A DNA stretch of 64,000 bases from [Anoxybacillus] calidus (lineage in GTDB: Bacteria; Bacillota; Bacilli; Bacillales; Anoxybacillaceae): the NCBI RefSeq assembly GCF_013760845.1, contig NZ_JACDUU010000002.1, forward strand, positions 372,001 to 436,000. The letters are read 5' to 3'. Of the stretch, positions 28,605 through 37,469 are shown in pieces (the first letter of the stretch is position 1; each line of letters starts with the position of its first letter). Made by a program: the position numbers and the translations under genes. Under the pieces are notes generated by a model, which made no database searches, had not been told where the DNA came from, and saw only the letters and a list, made by a program, of their open reading frames with translations.

Positions 28605-30854
28605 ATGGAGAGAGAAAATCTCTTTGAAAAGTGGTTAAATGCTATTTCAGTTAGTCATGTTTTGGATTTAATTACAGAAATACAGAAAGTTCGAGATATT
28701 GCTTGGCGGCCTGTTGGAGATAGGGAAACTAACCTTGCCACAATTAATTTAGGAAGCGATCCTGCTGCTGGTGTAATTGAGAGGGTAACAAATGCATTAG
28801 ATTCTATTCTGGAAAGAAAGTGGATAGAGTTAGGAAAACCTAATGACATTGATAATCCTAGACAAGCAGTTGAAGAATGGTTTGGAATTGAAAGCGGAAG
28901 ATTAGCTAATATAAATCCCCGTAGTAAAGAAATTAAAAGTATTGCCGAAAAAGTAGTCTTAACTTTATTAGATTCAGGTGATCGAAATCGTCCGACTCTT
29001 GATGTAAGAGACTTTGGAACAGGAATAAAGTCCTCTGAATTTAAAAATACAATATTAAGTCTTAATGCTAGCAGGAAATTAAATAAGCGGTTTTTAGCGG
29101 GAGCATTCGGACAAGGTGGTTCTACTGCTCTATCTTATTCTGAATTCACTATTATTATTTCGAAGTCAATGTTTGAACCTCAAGAAGTTGCTGCAACTGT
29201 TGTACGTTTTAACCAAGGAGATTTAAGAAACGATAAGTATGGTCTTTATGAGTATTTAGTAGATCAAGTAACAGGCGATCCAATTACATTTATACTCCCT
29301 GATAATGTTTTTGAAGTAGGAACACTAGTAAGACATGTAGCGATGGATTTAAAAAAGTACAATAGTGGAGCAACTAATCTAACAGGCTCTCTTTGGTATT
29401 TAACACATCATTATTTATTTGATCCTGTTCTCCCATTTACGATTGAGGATCGAAGGGAGTCAACATCTTATCATGATAAGTACGGAGTTGTGGGTAGAAC
29501 TATTTTTGGTAACAATAAGAGATTAGTTAATGGGGAGCATGTTGAATATCAGAGAAGTGCTATCCAGACCTTTAAAAATGGAAAAGTAAAAATTTCATGG
29601 TGGGTTTTATCTAATAAGGGTGACAATGCGAGTACTAGAATTAAATTGTATACCTTACCATCGAAACCTATTATTATTACTTTTAATGGACAAAAACAAG
29701 GGGAATTAACAAACACTATTATAAAAAACGATTTAAAACTTCCTTACCTGGATAAATATTTAATAGTTCAGGTTGATTGTGATAACCTAGATAACGAATC
29801 AAGGCGTCAATTATTCACGACTACTCGTGAATCTTTACGTGAAACATCTATTATGGATGAATTAAAACAACTTGTATTTGAGTGTCTAGCGGGTGATGAG
29901 AATCTCATAGAGATAAATAATGCTAGAAAAGCGAGATACTTTAAATCTGCAAGTAATCATACCATAGAGAATATTAGGAAACGTTTAGCTGATAGATTAA
30001 AAACTTATGTTAAATCATCATCGGGAGGGAAAATTCCAAGAGTTACACCTCCAGATACTAAAAAAATAAGAGAACCGAGACCAATTATTCCAGTTTCATA
30101 TCCACCTACTTTACTTGAGATAACTAACAAAAATCCTAGAATGGTTTATGCAGGAAAATCGTTCTATTTAAACTTCCGTACAAATGCTGATCCTTCTTAT
30201 TTTGAAAGTGATGAATATTTTACCGCTATAATAGATCCTAATTTTGGGGTCTTTAAGGGGATAACCACTTTAAAGGATGGGTACGGTATAGCTTATTTTG
30301 AAGTAAACGAAAGTTGTCAGATAGGTGATCAGACAGAGGTTACACTTGAACTGAGACCTAAAAATGCAAAAACATTGTCAAGCTCAATAAATGTGATTGT
30401 AAGAGATTTACCTAAAGTAGATGATTACCCGCAAGGTGATTTAGCAATTACTACAAATATTAATCCAATATGGGTAAACGAAGGTGATGAGTATTGGATT
30501 GATAATAATTGGGATGAAAATTCAGTTGCGAAGGTAGAACAGCAGGAAGACTCTATTGATGTATATGTATCAGGTGGCAATAAACATTTAAATATGCTAA
30601 TATCAAGGGCTCGACGTAAGGATGAGCAATTGGTAAGTGTAATTAGAGATATGTATTTAGAACACATTTGTTTTCATGCTCTATTAATACAAGCTAAAGA
30701 AGTTCCAAAAGATATATTTAGTATTACAGATGAGGAACACGAACCTGATAAATTATTTGAGGAAGAGTTAGCAAGGGTATGTGAAACAATATGTGGTATG
30801 ATAAATCAAATTTATGAACTACTCTTAGTTGAAGTTGCAGCAACTAAAGAATAA
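28605..30854 (+). CDS. GHKL (MORC/Hsp90-like) ATPase, probable defence protein
   Basis: The 749-aa protein has the three Bergerat-fold ATP motifs near its N-terminus: an N-box ER-x2-NALDS (E59, N63, D66), a G1 box DFGTGI (D136-I141) and a G2 box GAFGQGGS (166-173). This is the layout of the Hsp90/MutL/MORC superfamily. The middle part (about 230-470) fits a transducer-like domain, and residues about 505-620 are beta-rich with Ig-like text (YAGKSFYLNFRTNADPSYF). Bacterial MORC-like ATPases are known to lie beside restriction genes. Here the upstream partner is the 124-aa gene and downstream, beyond a terminator and an IS copy, is a HindIII-family nuclease. Its exact role is not known. Confidence 0.8.
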   Translation: MERENLFEKWLNAISVSHVLDLITEIQKVRDIAWRPVGDRETNLATINLGSDPAAGVIERVTNALDSILERKWIELGKPNDIDNPRQAVEEWFGIESGRLANINPRSKEIKSIAEKVVLTLLDSGDRNRPTLDVRDFGTGIKSSEFKNTILSLNASRKLNKRFLAGAFGQGGSTALSYSEFTIIISKSMFEPQEVAATVVRFNQGDLRNDKYGLYEYLVDQVTGDPITFILPDNVFEVGTLVRHVAMDLKKYNSGATNLTGSLWYLTHHYLFDPVLPFTIEDRRESTSYHDKYGVVGRTIFGNNKRLVNGEHVEYQRSAIQTFKNGKVKISWWVLSNKGDNASTRIKLYTLPSKPIIITFNGQKQGELTNTIIKNDLKLPYLDKYLIVQVDCDNLDNESRRQLFTTTRESLRETSIMDELKQLVFECLAGDENLIEINNARKARYFKSASNHTIENIRKRLADRLKTYVKSSSGGKIPRVTPPDTKKIREPRPIIPVSYPPTLLEITNKNPRMVYAGKSFYLNFRTNADPSYFESDEYFTAIIDPNFGVFKGITTLKDGYGIAYFEVNESCQIGDQTEVTLELRPKNAKTLSSSINVIVRDLPKVDDYPQGDLAITTNINPIWVNEGDEYWIDNNWDENSVAKVEQQEDSIDVYVSGGNKHLNMLISRARRKDEQLVSVIRDMYLEHICFHALLIQAKEVPKDIFSITDEEHEPDKLFEEELARVCETICGMINQIYELLLVEVAATKE

Positions 30855-30891
30855 TAAATTTTAATAACATGACCTTAGAGGGCTTGAAGTA

Positions 30892-30928
30892 AAACAGCTA
30901 GGTTGATCAACAATCTAGCTGTTTTTTT
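30892..30928 (+). terminator. terminator after GHKL ATPase gene
   Basis: AAACAGCTAG (30892-30901) and CTAGCTGTTT (30915-30924) form a perfect ten-base stem with a seven-T run. It ends the two-gene operon. Confidence 0.85.
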
Positions 30929-30932
30929 AATC

Positions 30933-30965
30933 TTGTGGATTTTTACTTTATTTTGTAAAATAAAG
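30933..30965 (+). promoter_or_regulatory. promoter with overlapping palindrome, cut off from its gene by an IS
   Basis: TTGTGG (30933-30938), 17 bases, then TAAAAT (30956-30961) gives a fair promoter. Overlapping the -10 is a near-perfect palindrome, CTTTATTTT-GT-AAAATAAAG (30946-30965), which could be an operator. The IS copy begins at once downstream, and the HindIII-type gene follows the IS by 44 bases, so this was probably the nuclease gene's promoter. Confidence 0.45.
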
Positions 30966-30966
30966 C

Positions 30967-31964
30967 ATGTTGCAAAAAGCATAATCCATGCATAATGTAC
31001 GCAAAAAAATCCATCGCTTTGGAAATTATATACAGTGACCAAAATACTTAATCCCAAGGGGTGGTCACTAACATGATTTCCAATATTGTGATCAAACATG
31101 CACTGTCTAGCGAAAACGCCCCTCTTTTTAGAGGCTTTGTTTCAATACATCGACCAACTTATCTTTGTTAGAAACACCTTATTTGACAGGAAGACCACCG
31201 GTTCCAAGAAAATCCTTGTTGAAATGTTTTTTTAAAAACTATTTTTCCATTGATTTTTTACGACAGCTAGTTGAATTACTCCATCGATTTGTCGACTTCC
31301 ATCGTATTTGCGGACTTAGAGAGATTACACATCTGTCAATGGTTTCACGCGCAAGTAAATGGTTTCGAGAACAAGAATTTTCTGCTTTTAATGCCAATTC
31401 TCTAAACGATTTAGGTGTTCGGTATACAAAAGTGGTGATCATCGACATTACCGCTCTCCGAAGAAGTCTTTAGATTGGCAAGCTAGATGGGGAATATCGA
31501 CTCGATAAACTATTTTAAAGAGTATATAAGTTATATCTTTGTACAACGGCAGAGGGAATCATTTTACCTTATGTCTTCATAACGGTAAATCGAAATGATG
31601 CGGCGGTTGCGATTGAATTTAAAGGAAAGAGATATTGAGTTTGCACTGGGAGATGCTGGTTATGGTAGTGATAAAGTCCGTCAAACGGCTGATCAAATAG
31701 GAATCTTTTTTGTTTCAACAATTCTTCCGCCAATATTGATGAACGAAAAGATGCCTACGGTCGTGTGATTCCTCAGTTTCTAGAAACAAAATTCGGAAAG
31801 TGGTTATTTCGTTTCCACGACTCGATTGAGCAGACATTTAACCAATTAAAGAATGATGGTCTAAGACAGCTACGTTGGTATGGTTTTTATCACTATTATT
31901 TACTACATGTACAATTATGCATGTTTATGCGAAATTTTGAGTTTTCACTCTAGTTTTGCAACAC
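30967..31964 (+). mobile_element. DDE-type IS, copy 1, heavily decayed
   Basis: This element shares ends and transposase with 47,970-48,979. The right end GTTTTGCAACAC (31953-31964) is intact; the left end is mutated (ATGTTGCAAAAA from 30,967). Transposase text (TGRPPVPRKSLLKCFF, LHRFVDFHRICGLREI, SIEQTFNQLKNDGLRQL) is broken by frameshifts and stops around 31,140, 31,470, 31,520 and 31,700. It belongs to the IS4/IS5-like DDE superfamily with a DUF772-type N-terminus. No target duplication is visible. Confidence 0.8.
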
Positions 31965-32008
31965 CATCAAAATATTGAATACAACATAGTTAGATTGAGG
32001 GATGAGCG

Positions 32009-32851
32009 ATGAAATATAATGAGGTCCTAGAAGTAGTATTACAATTATGCGCTGATGAATCACTTTCTTTTGTACAAAAAGGAGCAGTGCTGGAGCAAGA
32101 ATTAAAAAAGTGTACTACCGAAGAAATAATTGAACATCTTTTATATGCAGGAGTAATACCAGAGAAGATAGGTCATGATTCAACTGAAGAAAAGGTATTT
32201 GCAAAATATTGCGATGCCCTTTTATCAAGATCTCTGAGTGAAATAGGAATCCCTTCAAAAACATTAGAAGCTCGTGGTGATGCTGCTGACGTTATTGGAA
32301 AGACAGATAAGTATTCTATCGTAGGAGATGCAAAAGCTTTTAGATTAAGTAGGACGGCTAAGAATCAAAAGGATTTTAAAGTAGAGGCTTTAAATCAATG
32401 GAGGCAGGGAGCCGATTATGCATGTCTTTTAGGTCCAATTTACCAATATCCTAATTCTAGTAGCCAAATTTATAAGCAAGCTATTACATATAATGTAACT
32501 CTTTTATCTTATACTCATATGGCTTTTTTAATTGTAAACAGGCAAAGAATTACGGATTTAACTCCTTTATGGGAAGTAGGTAAAAAACTACAACCAAGTA
32601 AAGATGCAAATACATATTGGAATGCAATATTAGCTGTCATATTAAGTATCACAGGTAAAACAAAAGATGATTGGAATAAGTTAGAGGCTTTAACTATGCA
32701 ATGCTTGTCTGAACAGGTAGGGAAACAAATTGCTTATTGGGTGGAACAAAAAGAAGTTATTGCCTCCTATGACCGCGAGAAGGCTATAGAAGAGTTAATA
32801 AAAGCTTTAAAAATCGATAATAAAATAAATATAATAAAAAAATATCGTTAA
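32009..32851 (+). CDS. HindIII-family type II restriction endonuclease
   Basis: The 280-aa protein closely follows the sequence of R.HindIII as I know it, especially FRLSRTAKNQKDFKV, which is shared word for word, and the flanking VGDAKAF and ALNQWRQGADYA segments. The PD-(D/E)XK catalytic residues are visible as D94 (DAADVI) and D107-A-K109 (GDAKAF). R.HindIII cuts AAGCTT; recognition of the same site is likely but not proven. A GAGGGATGAG site precedes the ATG, and a decayed IS ends 44 bases upstream, leaving little room for a promoter. The 3' end faces the methyltransferase gene, 36 bases away. Confidence 0.9.
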   Translation: MKYNEVLEVVLQLCADESLSFVQKGAVLEQELKKCTTEEIIEHLLYAGVIPEKIGHDSTEEKVFAKYCDALLSRSLSEIGIPSKTLEARGDAADVIGKTDKYSIVGDAKAFRLSRTAKNQKDFKVEALNQWRQGADYACLLGPIYQYPNSSSQIYKQAITYNVTLLSYTHMAFLIVNRQRITDLTPLWEVGKKLQPSKDANTYWNAILAVILSITGKTKDDWNKLEALTMQCLSEQVGKQIAYWVEQKEVIASYDREKAIEELIKALKIDNKINIIKKYR

Positions 32852-32887
32852 AGATAGGTGGACTATTGATTAGTCCACCTAAAATAA

Positions 32888-35047
32888 TTATAATGACTTT
32901 CTATTTTTTACTGAGAATTTAGGAAACCTTTCATGAACCTTTTTTGCGATTAGAGTTAAAGACTCATTATCATCTTTAGTGTCTTCTATTTTACTGATAT
33001 TAGCCAGCATTCCCACTCCATTAGCAAACACAGTAAGTCCAACATCTTCCTCACTCCAACCAGAATCCAATAAATCTTTAGCAAATGAATTAGATATTTC
33101 TTCGATTTTCTCTAAAACTTCAGCAATTTTAGCAGGCTTTTTAGTATCAAATGACTTGTGAGCAACCAGCGTAATACAAGTATTAACTGCTTCTGATGTC
33201 ATAGCTCTTGGTCTTTGTTTTCTTTCGATACTCAACGGTTGGATACTGGTTATAACCAGATTTGAATTTCTATATGCTTTTACAATAGCTTCCCAACCGT
33301 TAATAGAACTATGAGAATACACTAAAGAAAAAGTGCCATCATCTTTTAAAACGCGAGCAGCTTCTTTAATTGCATGGGAAAATTGGTTACAGTAATCCTC
33401 GTGTGCTTGTTCAGCAGTATTACTTCTGAATTTGGACGCTACCAATTCGTGAGAAGTGTCTGTTTGTTTTACAGAAAATAATTGTTCATCAATCAACTCT
33501 AGAGCTAACCGCTTCCAAGCATAGAAGAAATCAGCTAGCACTGTATAATAAATGTTGTCATAGTAAGGTGGGTCTGTAACAATTGCATCAAAAAAGTTAT
33601 CCTCAAATGGCAACTTTTGTGCATAAGCATGATAAATTTTGGGTTTAACTTGAAATTTATTAATAGAACTTATACCACTAATGATTCGTTCAAGTTTTCC
33701 AAAAAGGTTAGCGGGTCCATTTAAAACAGGATCAATTTCAATGTAATCCCAATACATAGAAACACCAGGACCACAAAATGCTCGACCTACTTGTTCATTT
33801 TGGGAAATCCACATAGAAAGTCGACAATTCCAATCAACTAGTTGATCTATCAAACTAGATAAAAGTGCTATGACATATTTTGCAGTAGATTCATTCTGTA
33901 AGGACTTTAAATTCTCATATTCATTTCTTAATGCTTTTATCAGTAATAATAGTATTATTCTTTGCCTTAAATTAACAAAATCGGAATGTGTCTCTATTCC
34001 ATAAAGAGCTGGGTTTACAATTCCAGACCATTTAGGTAATTTTGAATCTGGGAGAATTATATTTAATTCCCCTAGTAATCGTTTTTCAAAATTTGTCATA
34101 TACTCTAGACTAGGGATTGCATCTTCCACTACATCAATAAATTCTTTACCTTTTCCCTCGGCAGGTCGGACTAAGGCTACTATTTCATCGTTACAATCTT
34201 TTATGCTTATATTTTCATATAATTCCCCGCAGTTTGGACATGCTAATTTACTACTTGTTCTTCCTAACCAAACTGTTTCGTTTTCAAATTTTGTGTTTCC
34301 TGGAACAGTACCAATTGTAAATACTTGTTCTTGAGTTTTGTTCTCTATAAGAAGTGCGATATTCTTATCTTTCTTTTTTGATAGCCATCTACGTTTAGAT
34401 AAGTAAAATTTGTAATTACACTTTTGACAGTTCATAGAATATGTCCAAAAATACCCAAACGGTGGACGTTCCATTGAATTTCTTAAAGGGAATAGGGTTT
34501 CAGATTCATTTCTTAACTGTTCTAATATCCTATATCCAGATTCTCTTACTATACCAATTATTTTTTTATTATCAACCTCTTGAGAGTAATATAAATTACA
34601 TTTTTGTATAAAAACAGACAGTTCATTCGCATCAATGGAATAGGAATCCGCACCGATATTAGCTACTTCAAAAGGAATTGTTCCACCTCCTCCAAACATA
34701 TCTAGGACTTTAGGTGGATAAGAGTATTGTTTTTTTAGAAGGTTAGCTGTGTAATCTAGGATTGATTTGTCAGAGCGTTCGGTTAAATCTTTTAACAAAT
34801 CATATGATTCAGATGTTGTATCTTTACATAGAGATGCAAAAGCTAGGGCCCTCATTGAACTATGAGGTCTTCGAGCCCACCAAACGTGTATGGTATGAGA
34901 AGTTTCTCCTCTCGTATAACGTTCTGCATTACCTGCCAGAGATGCTTCTAAATGTAAAGTACCATTATCGATAAGTCTTGGTTCTACATTAGAAGGCAAG
35001 GGAGCGATTTGTGGACTTTGTGAAATTTTTATATCATTGAACAACAT
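32888..35047 (-). CDS. DUF1156-type adenine-specific DNA methyltransferase
   Basis: The 719-aa protein begins with the DUF1156 signature region (ETSHTIHVWWARRPHSSMRA near 48-67), then the S-adenosylmethionine loop VLDMFGGGGTIPFE (114-127) and the catalytic motif DPPY at 492-495, with zinc-ribbon cysteine pairs between (CQKC, CPNC). Such large enzymes methylate adenine (N6) in restriction or BREX/DISARM-like systems. It faces the HindIII-type gene and is the only intact methyltransferase near it, so it may protect the same sites; canonical M.HindIII is a much smaller unrelated-looking enzyme, so this pairing is unusual. An AAAAGGTGATT site precedes the ATG. Confidence 0.88.
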   Translation of the reverse strand: MLFNDIKISQSPQIAPLPSNVEPRLIDNGTLHLEASLAGNAERYTRGETSHTIHVWWARRPHSSMRALAFASLCKDTTSESYDLLKDLTERSDKSILDYTANLLKKQYSYPPKVLDMFGGGGTIPFEVANIGADSYSIDANELSVFIQKCNLYYSQEVDNKKIIGIVRESGYRILEQLRNESETLFPLRNSMERPPFGYFWTYSMNCQKCNYKFYLSKRRWLSKKKDKNIALLIENKTQEQVFTIGTVPGNTKFENETVWLGRTSSKLACPNCGELYENISIKDCNDEIVALVRPAEGKGKEFIDVVEDAIPSLEYMTNFEKRLLGELNIILPDSKLPKWSGIVNPALYGIETHSDFVNLRQRIILLLLIKALRNEYENLKSLQNESTAKYVIALLSSLIDQLVDWNCRLSMWISQNEQVGRAFCGPGVSMYWDYIEIDPVLNGPANLFGKLERIISGISSINKFQVKPKIYHAYAQKLPFEDNFFDAIVTDPPYYDNIYYTVLADFFYAWKRLALELIDEQLFSVKQTDTSHELVASKFRSNTAEQAHEDYCNQFSHAIKEAARVLKDDGTFSLVYSHSSINGWEAIVKAYRNSNLVITSIQPLSIERKQRPRAMTSEAVNTCITLVAHKSFDTKKPAKIAEVLEKIEEISNSFAKDLLDSGWSEEDVGLTVFANGVGMLANISKIEDTKDDNESLTLIAKKVHERFPKFSVKNRKSL

Positions 35048-35506
35048 GGGTAATCACCTTTTCAAGAAAGAGTATAATTAGGATTAACCTACTTAATTAT
35101 AATATCATATAACAAAAAAAGGAACAAGTGTTCTTGTTTGTTTGAGTAGCTTATTATATTTTACTAAAAATTATCCATAAATTCTTCAACTAAGTTGAAA
35201 AGGTTTTATCTTAATTTTAGAAGTACGGATAGACATTGTTTATTGACACCTGTTCTTCATGTCCAATTTTTAGACTAACAATCAATTTGGAAAAAATCAA
35301 AATGTAATTATTAGTCTATTGCCAACTGAACGCTATCGTTCTTTTTTTGGATTAAAACAAATGAATTTTTATTATGATGGGATTGAAGAGTATGTTGAAA
35401 GAAGAATGTAGTCAATAGAGATTAGGAAATAGAAAGGGTTCTTTTAAGTAAAGTCTTCAATCATCATGTGCCCATGCATTTTATAAAAGGATAGGGAAGA
35501 GTAGGA
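35048..35506. other. divergent intergenic region with a C-terminal relic
   Basis: The part near 35,050-35,120 should hold the methyltransferase promoter. A plus-strand frame without start at 35,274-35,412 reads NVIISLLPTERYRSFFGL followed by KQMNFYYDGIEEYVERRM and stop; it looks like the end of a lost protein of unknown family. Confidence 0.4.
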
Positions 35507-37066
35507 ATGAGTACGTTAGAAGAGAAACTTTTTTTGGATAGATGGCGTAGCTTGGATTTTAGTGATTGGAATGAATCTGATATTAGAGAGGAATTTATCG
35601 CTCCTTTGCTGAGAATTTTGGGATATAGTAAAGGAACAGTTAATAATGTCATTCGTGAGAAGTCTTTGCGTTTGGCGCAGCCTTTTCATCGAATTGGACG
35701 CAAACGAGTGACCATTGACTACATTCCAACTGTTCGTTTAAAAAATTTTTGGATTATTGAAGCTAAGCCGGGAAACAAAAGGGAAATGGATTACGGTGAT
35801 TTATTACAAGCTCATCTGTATGCCATTCATCCAGAAATTCAGTCCCGGTTTATTGTATTAATAAATGGATGGGAAATCCGTGTTTATGATTCATTAACAG
35901 TAAATAGCTGGGAAGAGCCGTTGTTTATTTGTTCACAAAATGATTGCCATGATACTTTTCCAAAATTAAAGTCGATGCTAGGTGCGAAAGAGATGTTAAC
36001 ATATATACGACAACGTGTGTTGACATTATTAAAGGATAGCTTTGAAGTTGAGTTAGATGAGAGTAAACTTAAGTCTTTTACGTCCGAGATTAACAAACTA
36101 GCCAATGACATGTTGCCGATCGTCAGAAAAAATGCTCGGGAATTTCAATTGGCAGCGTGGAAAGAATCGACTAAAAAGGAACTAGAAGAACTGAGAAATA
36201 AAGATATAAAATTATTACTAGTCAAGATGGACATTCCTACAGATGCAAGACCTATGATTGCTGAAATCTTTGTTGAAAGAGTTCTTTCCGCTAATAAAAA
36301 AGAGAGAAAGCAAATGGTAGAATTACTTGCTATGAAAATGAGAGGACGTCCACATTCTGTATTTCGGGTGTTAGCTGTCTATGTTTTCGTAAGGTTGCTG
36401 GAAGAAGGAATTGAAATAGAGAGAGCAATATATGTAAAAAGTGTGAAAGCAACATTAGAAGAGCTTGTGAAATCGAATCGTACGTATTGGTCTTCCAATC
36501 CATTAAGTAATGCATTATGTCACCTAGACAATACAACATTACGCTTAGCGAAAAAACTTAGTCTTCGTCTTGCTATGGATGACCTAACCAAGTTTGTGAA
36601 TGAACGGAAAAGAACACTTCCTATTGAAGATTTGTTAGTTGAACAGCCGTCAGTCGCTAGACATATGGTTTCATTGATTGGATTATTGGCCGAACTACTA
36701 TGGAGAAAAGTTTGTAACGCCACGAATCATCATGATATTTGGGAAGCGATCTGGCATTACGAATTTATAGAAGAAATAATAGAAAAGGTACCGTTGAAAC
36801 CTTATCCCGATGGTGATTCGGACCTTTTGTTTTTTGAATATTACGGCAAGGGATATGATATGCTTTGCATGGGAACATGGGATGTACTTCATCGAAAGTT
36901 GGATGTACTAAAAACGGTCGGTGTTGATGAAACAATCATAAACTTTGCATCGCTTACAAGAGATGAAGCCATCGCTTCCATTCCTTTATCAATACCGAGA
37001 CCCGACAATTGGACTCCTAAAGAAGAATATTTAATGAAGATTTCCGGTATTATAAATGGCCGATAA
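35507..37066 (+). CDS. HsdR N-terminal domain protein, putative restriction component
   Basis: The 519-aa protein carries an HSDR_N-type PD-(D/E)XK nuclease domain in its first 140 residues: E28 in SDIREEFIAPLLRILGY, D71 in VTIDYIP and E85-A-K87 in WIIEAKPG, followed by a QLxxYA-like QAHLYAIHP. The remaining 370 residues are mainly helical with no helicase motifs, so this is not a full type I R subunit. It may be a stand-alone nuclease effector or an accessory of the divergent methyltransferase. A GGGAAGAGTAGG site lies before the ATG. Its GC content is slightly higher than the neighbours'. Confidence 0.65.
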   Translation: MSTLEEKLFLDRWRSLDFSDWNESDIREEFIAPLLRILGYSKGTVNNVIREKSLRLAQPFHRIGRKRVTIDYIPTVRLKNFWIIEAKPGNKREMDYGDLLQAHLYAIHPEIQSRFIVLINGWEIRVYDSLTVNSWEEPLFICSQNDCHDTFPKLKSMLGAKEMLTYIRQRVLTLLKDSFEVELDESKLKSFTSEINKLANDMLPIVRKNAREFQLAAWKESTKKELEELRNKDIKLLLVKMDIPTDARPMIAEIFVERVLSANKKERKQMVELLAMKMRGRPHSVFRVLAVYVFVRLLEEGIEIERAIYVKSVKATLEELVKSNRTYWSSNPLSNALCHLDNTTLRLAKKLSLRLAMDDLTKFVNERKRTLPIEDLLVEQPSVARHMVSLIGLLAELLWRKVCNATNHHDIWEAIWHYEFIEEIIEKVPLKPYPDGDSDLLFFEYYGKGYDMLCMGTWDVLHRKLDVLKTVGVDETIINFASLTRDEAIASIPLSIPRPDNWTPKEEYLMKISGIINGR

Positions 37067-37469
37067 ATGGGTTCCTGTGGACAACGTGAAAATTGTATTT
37101 TTGACATTATAACAGTATACGATGGAAGTCGTTTGTGCTTCTGTTTTTACTTTTATAATTTTTCAAAGATCCCTCTACTTAGTCATCATTTCTGTGAAAA
37201 TAACTGTGGACATAATCTGGCTTGTAATGGGAGTAAAGCTCATGGATGTGTTATATTTGTTAGAAGAATAAAGCCTAATGTTTGTATATCACAGAAATAA
37301 ACTTTATTTTCTGAATAAAAAGATAGTTTGTTTGATTTTGTTTTATTATTAAATATAATGAGTACTACTAAAACTATTGAGAATTAAAAAATGTAAAATT
37401 AGATCTAAAGGGAGCATTAAGCTCTCGAAATAAGAATTATATAATTTTGTCTGAATGAGGGAGAAGACT
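37067..37469. other. non-coding stretch
   Basis: No gene is supported. At about 37,125-37,150 there is a GGAAG...CTTCTG hairpin with a T-run, a weaker version of the recurrent GAAGC/GCTTC terminator, followed by AT-rich DNA likely to carry the promoter of the next operon. Confidence 0.4.

Noticed and set aside
37067-37300. 77-codon plus-strand frame
   Set aside because: No ribosome site, cysteine/phenylalanine-rich accidental text and it contains a terminator-like hairpin.
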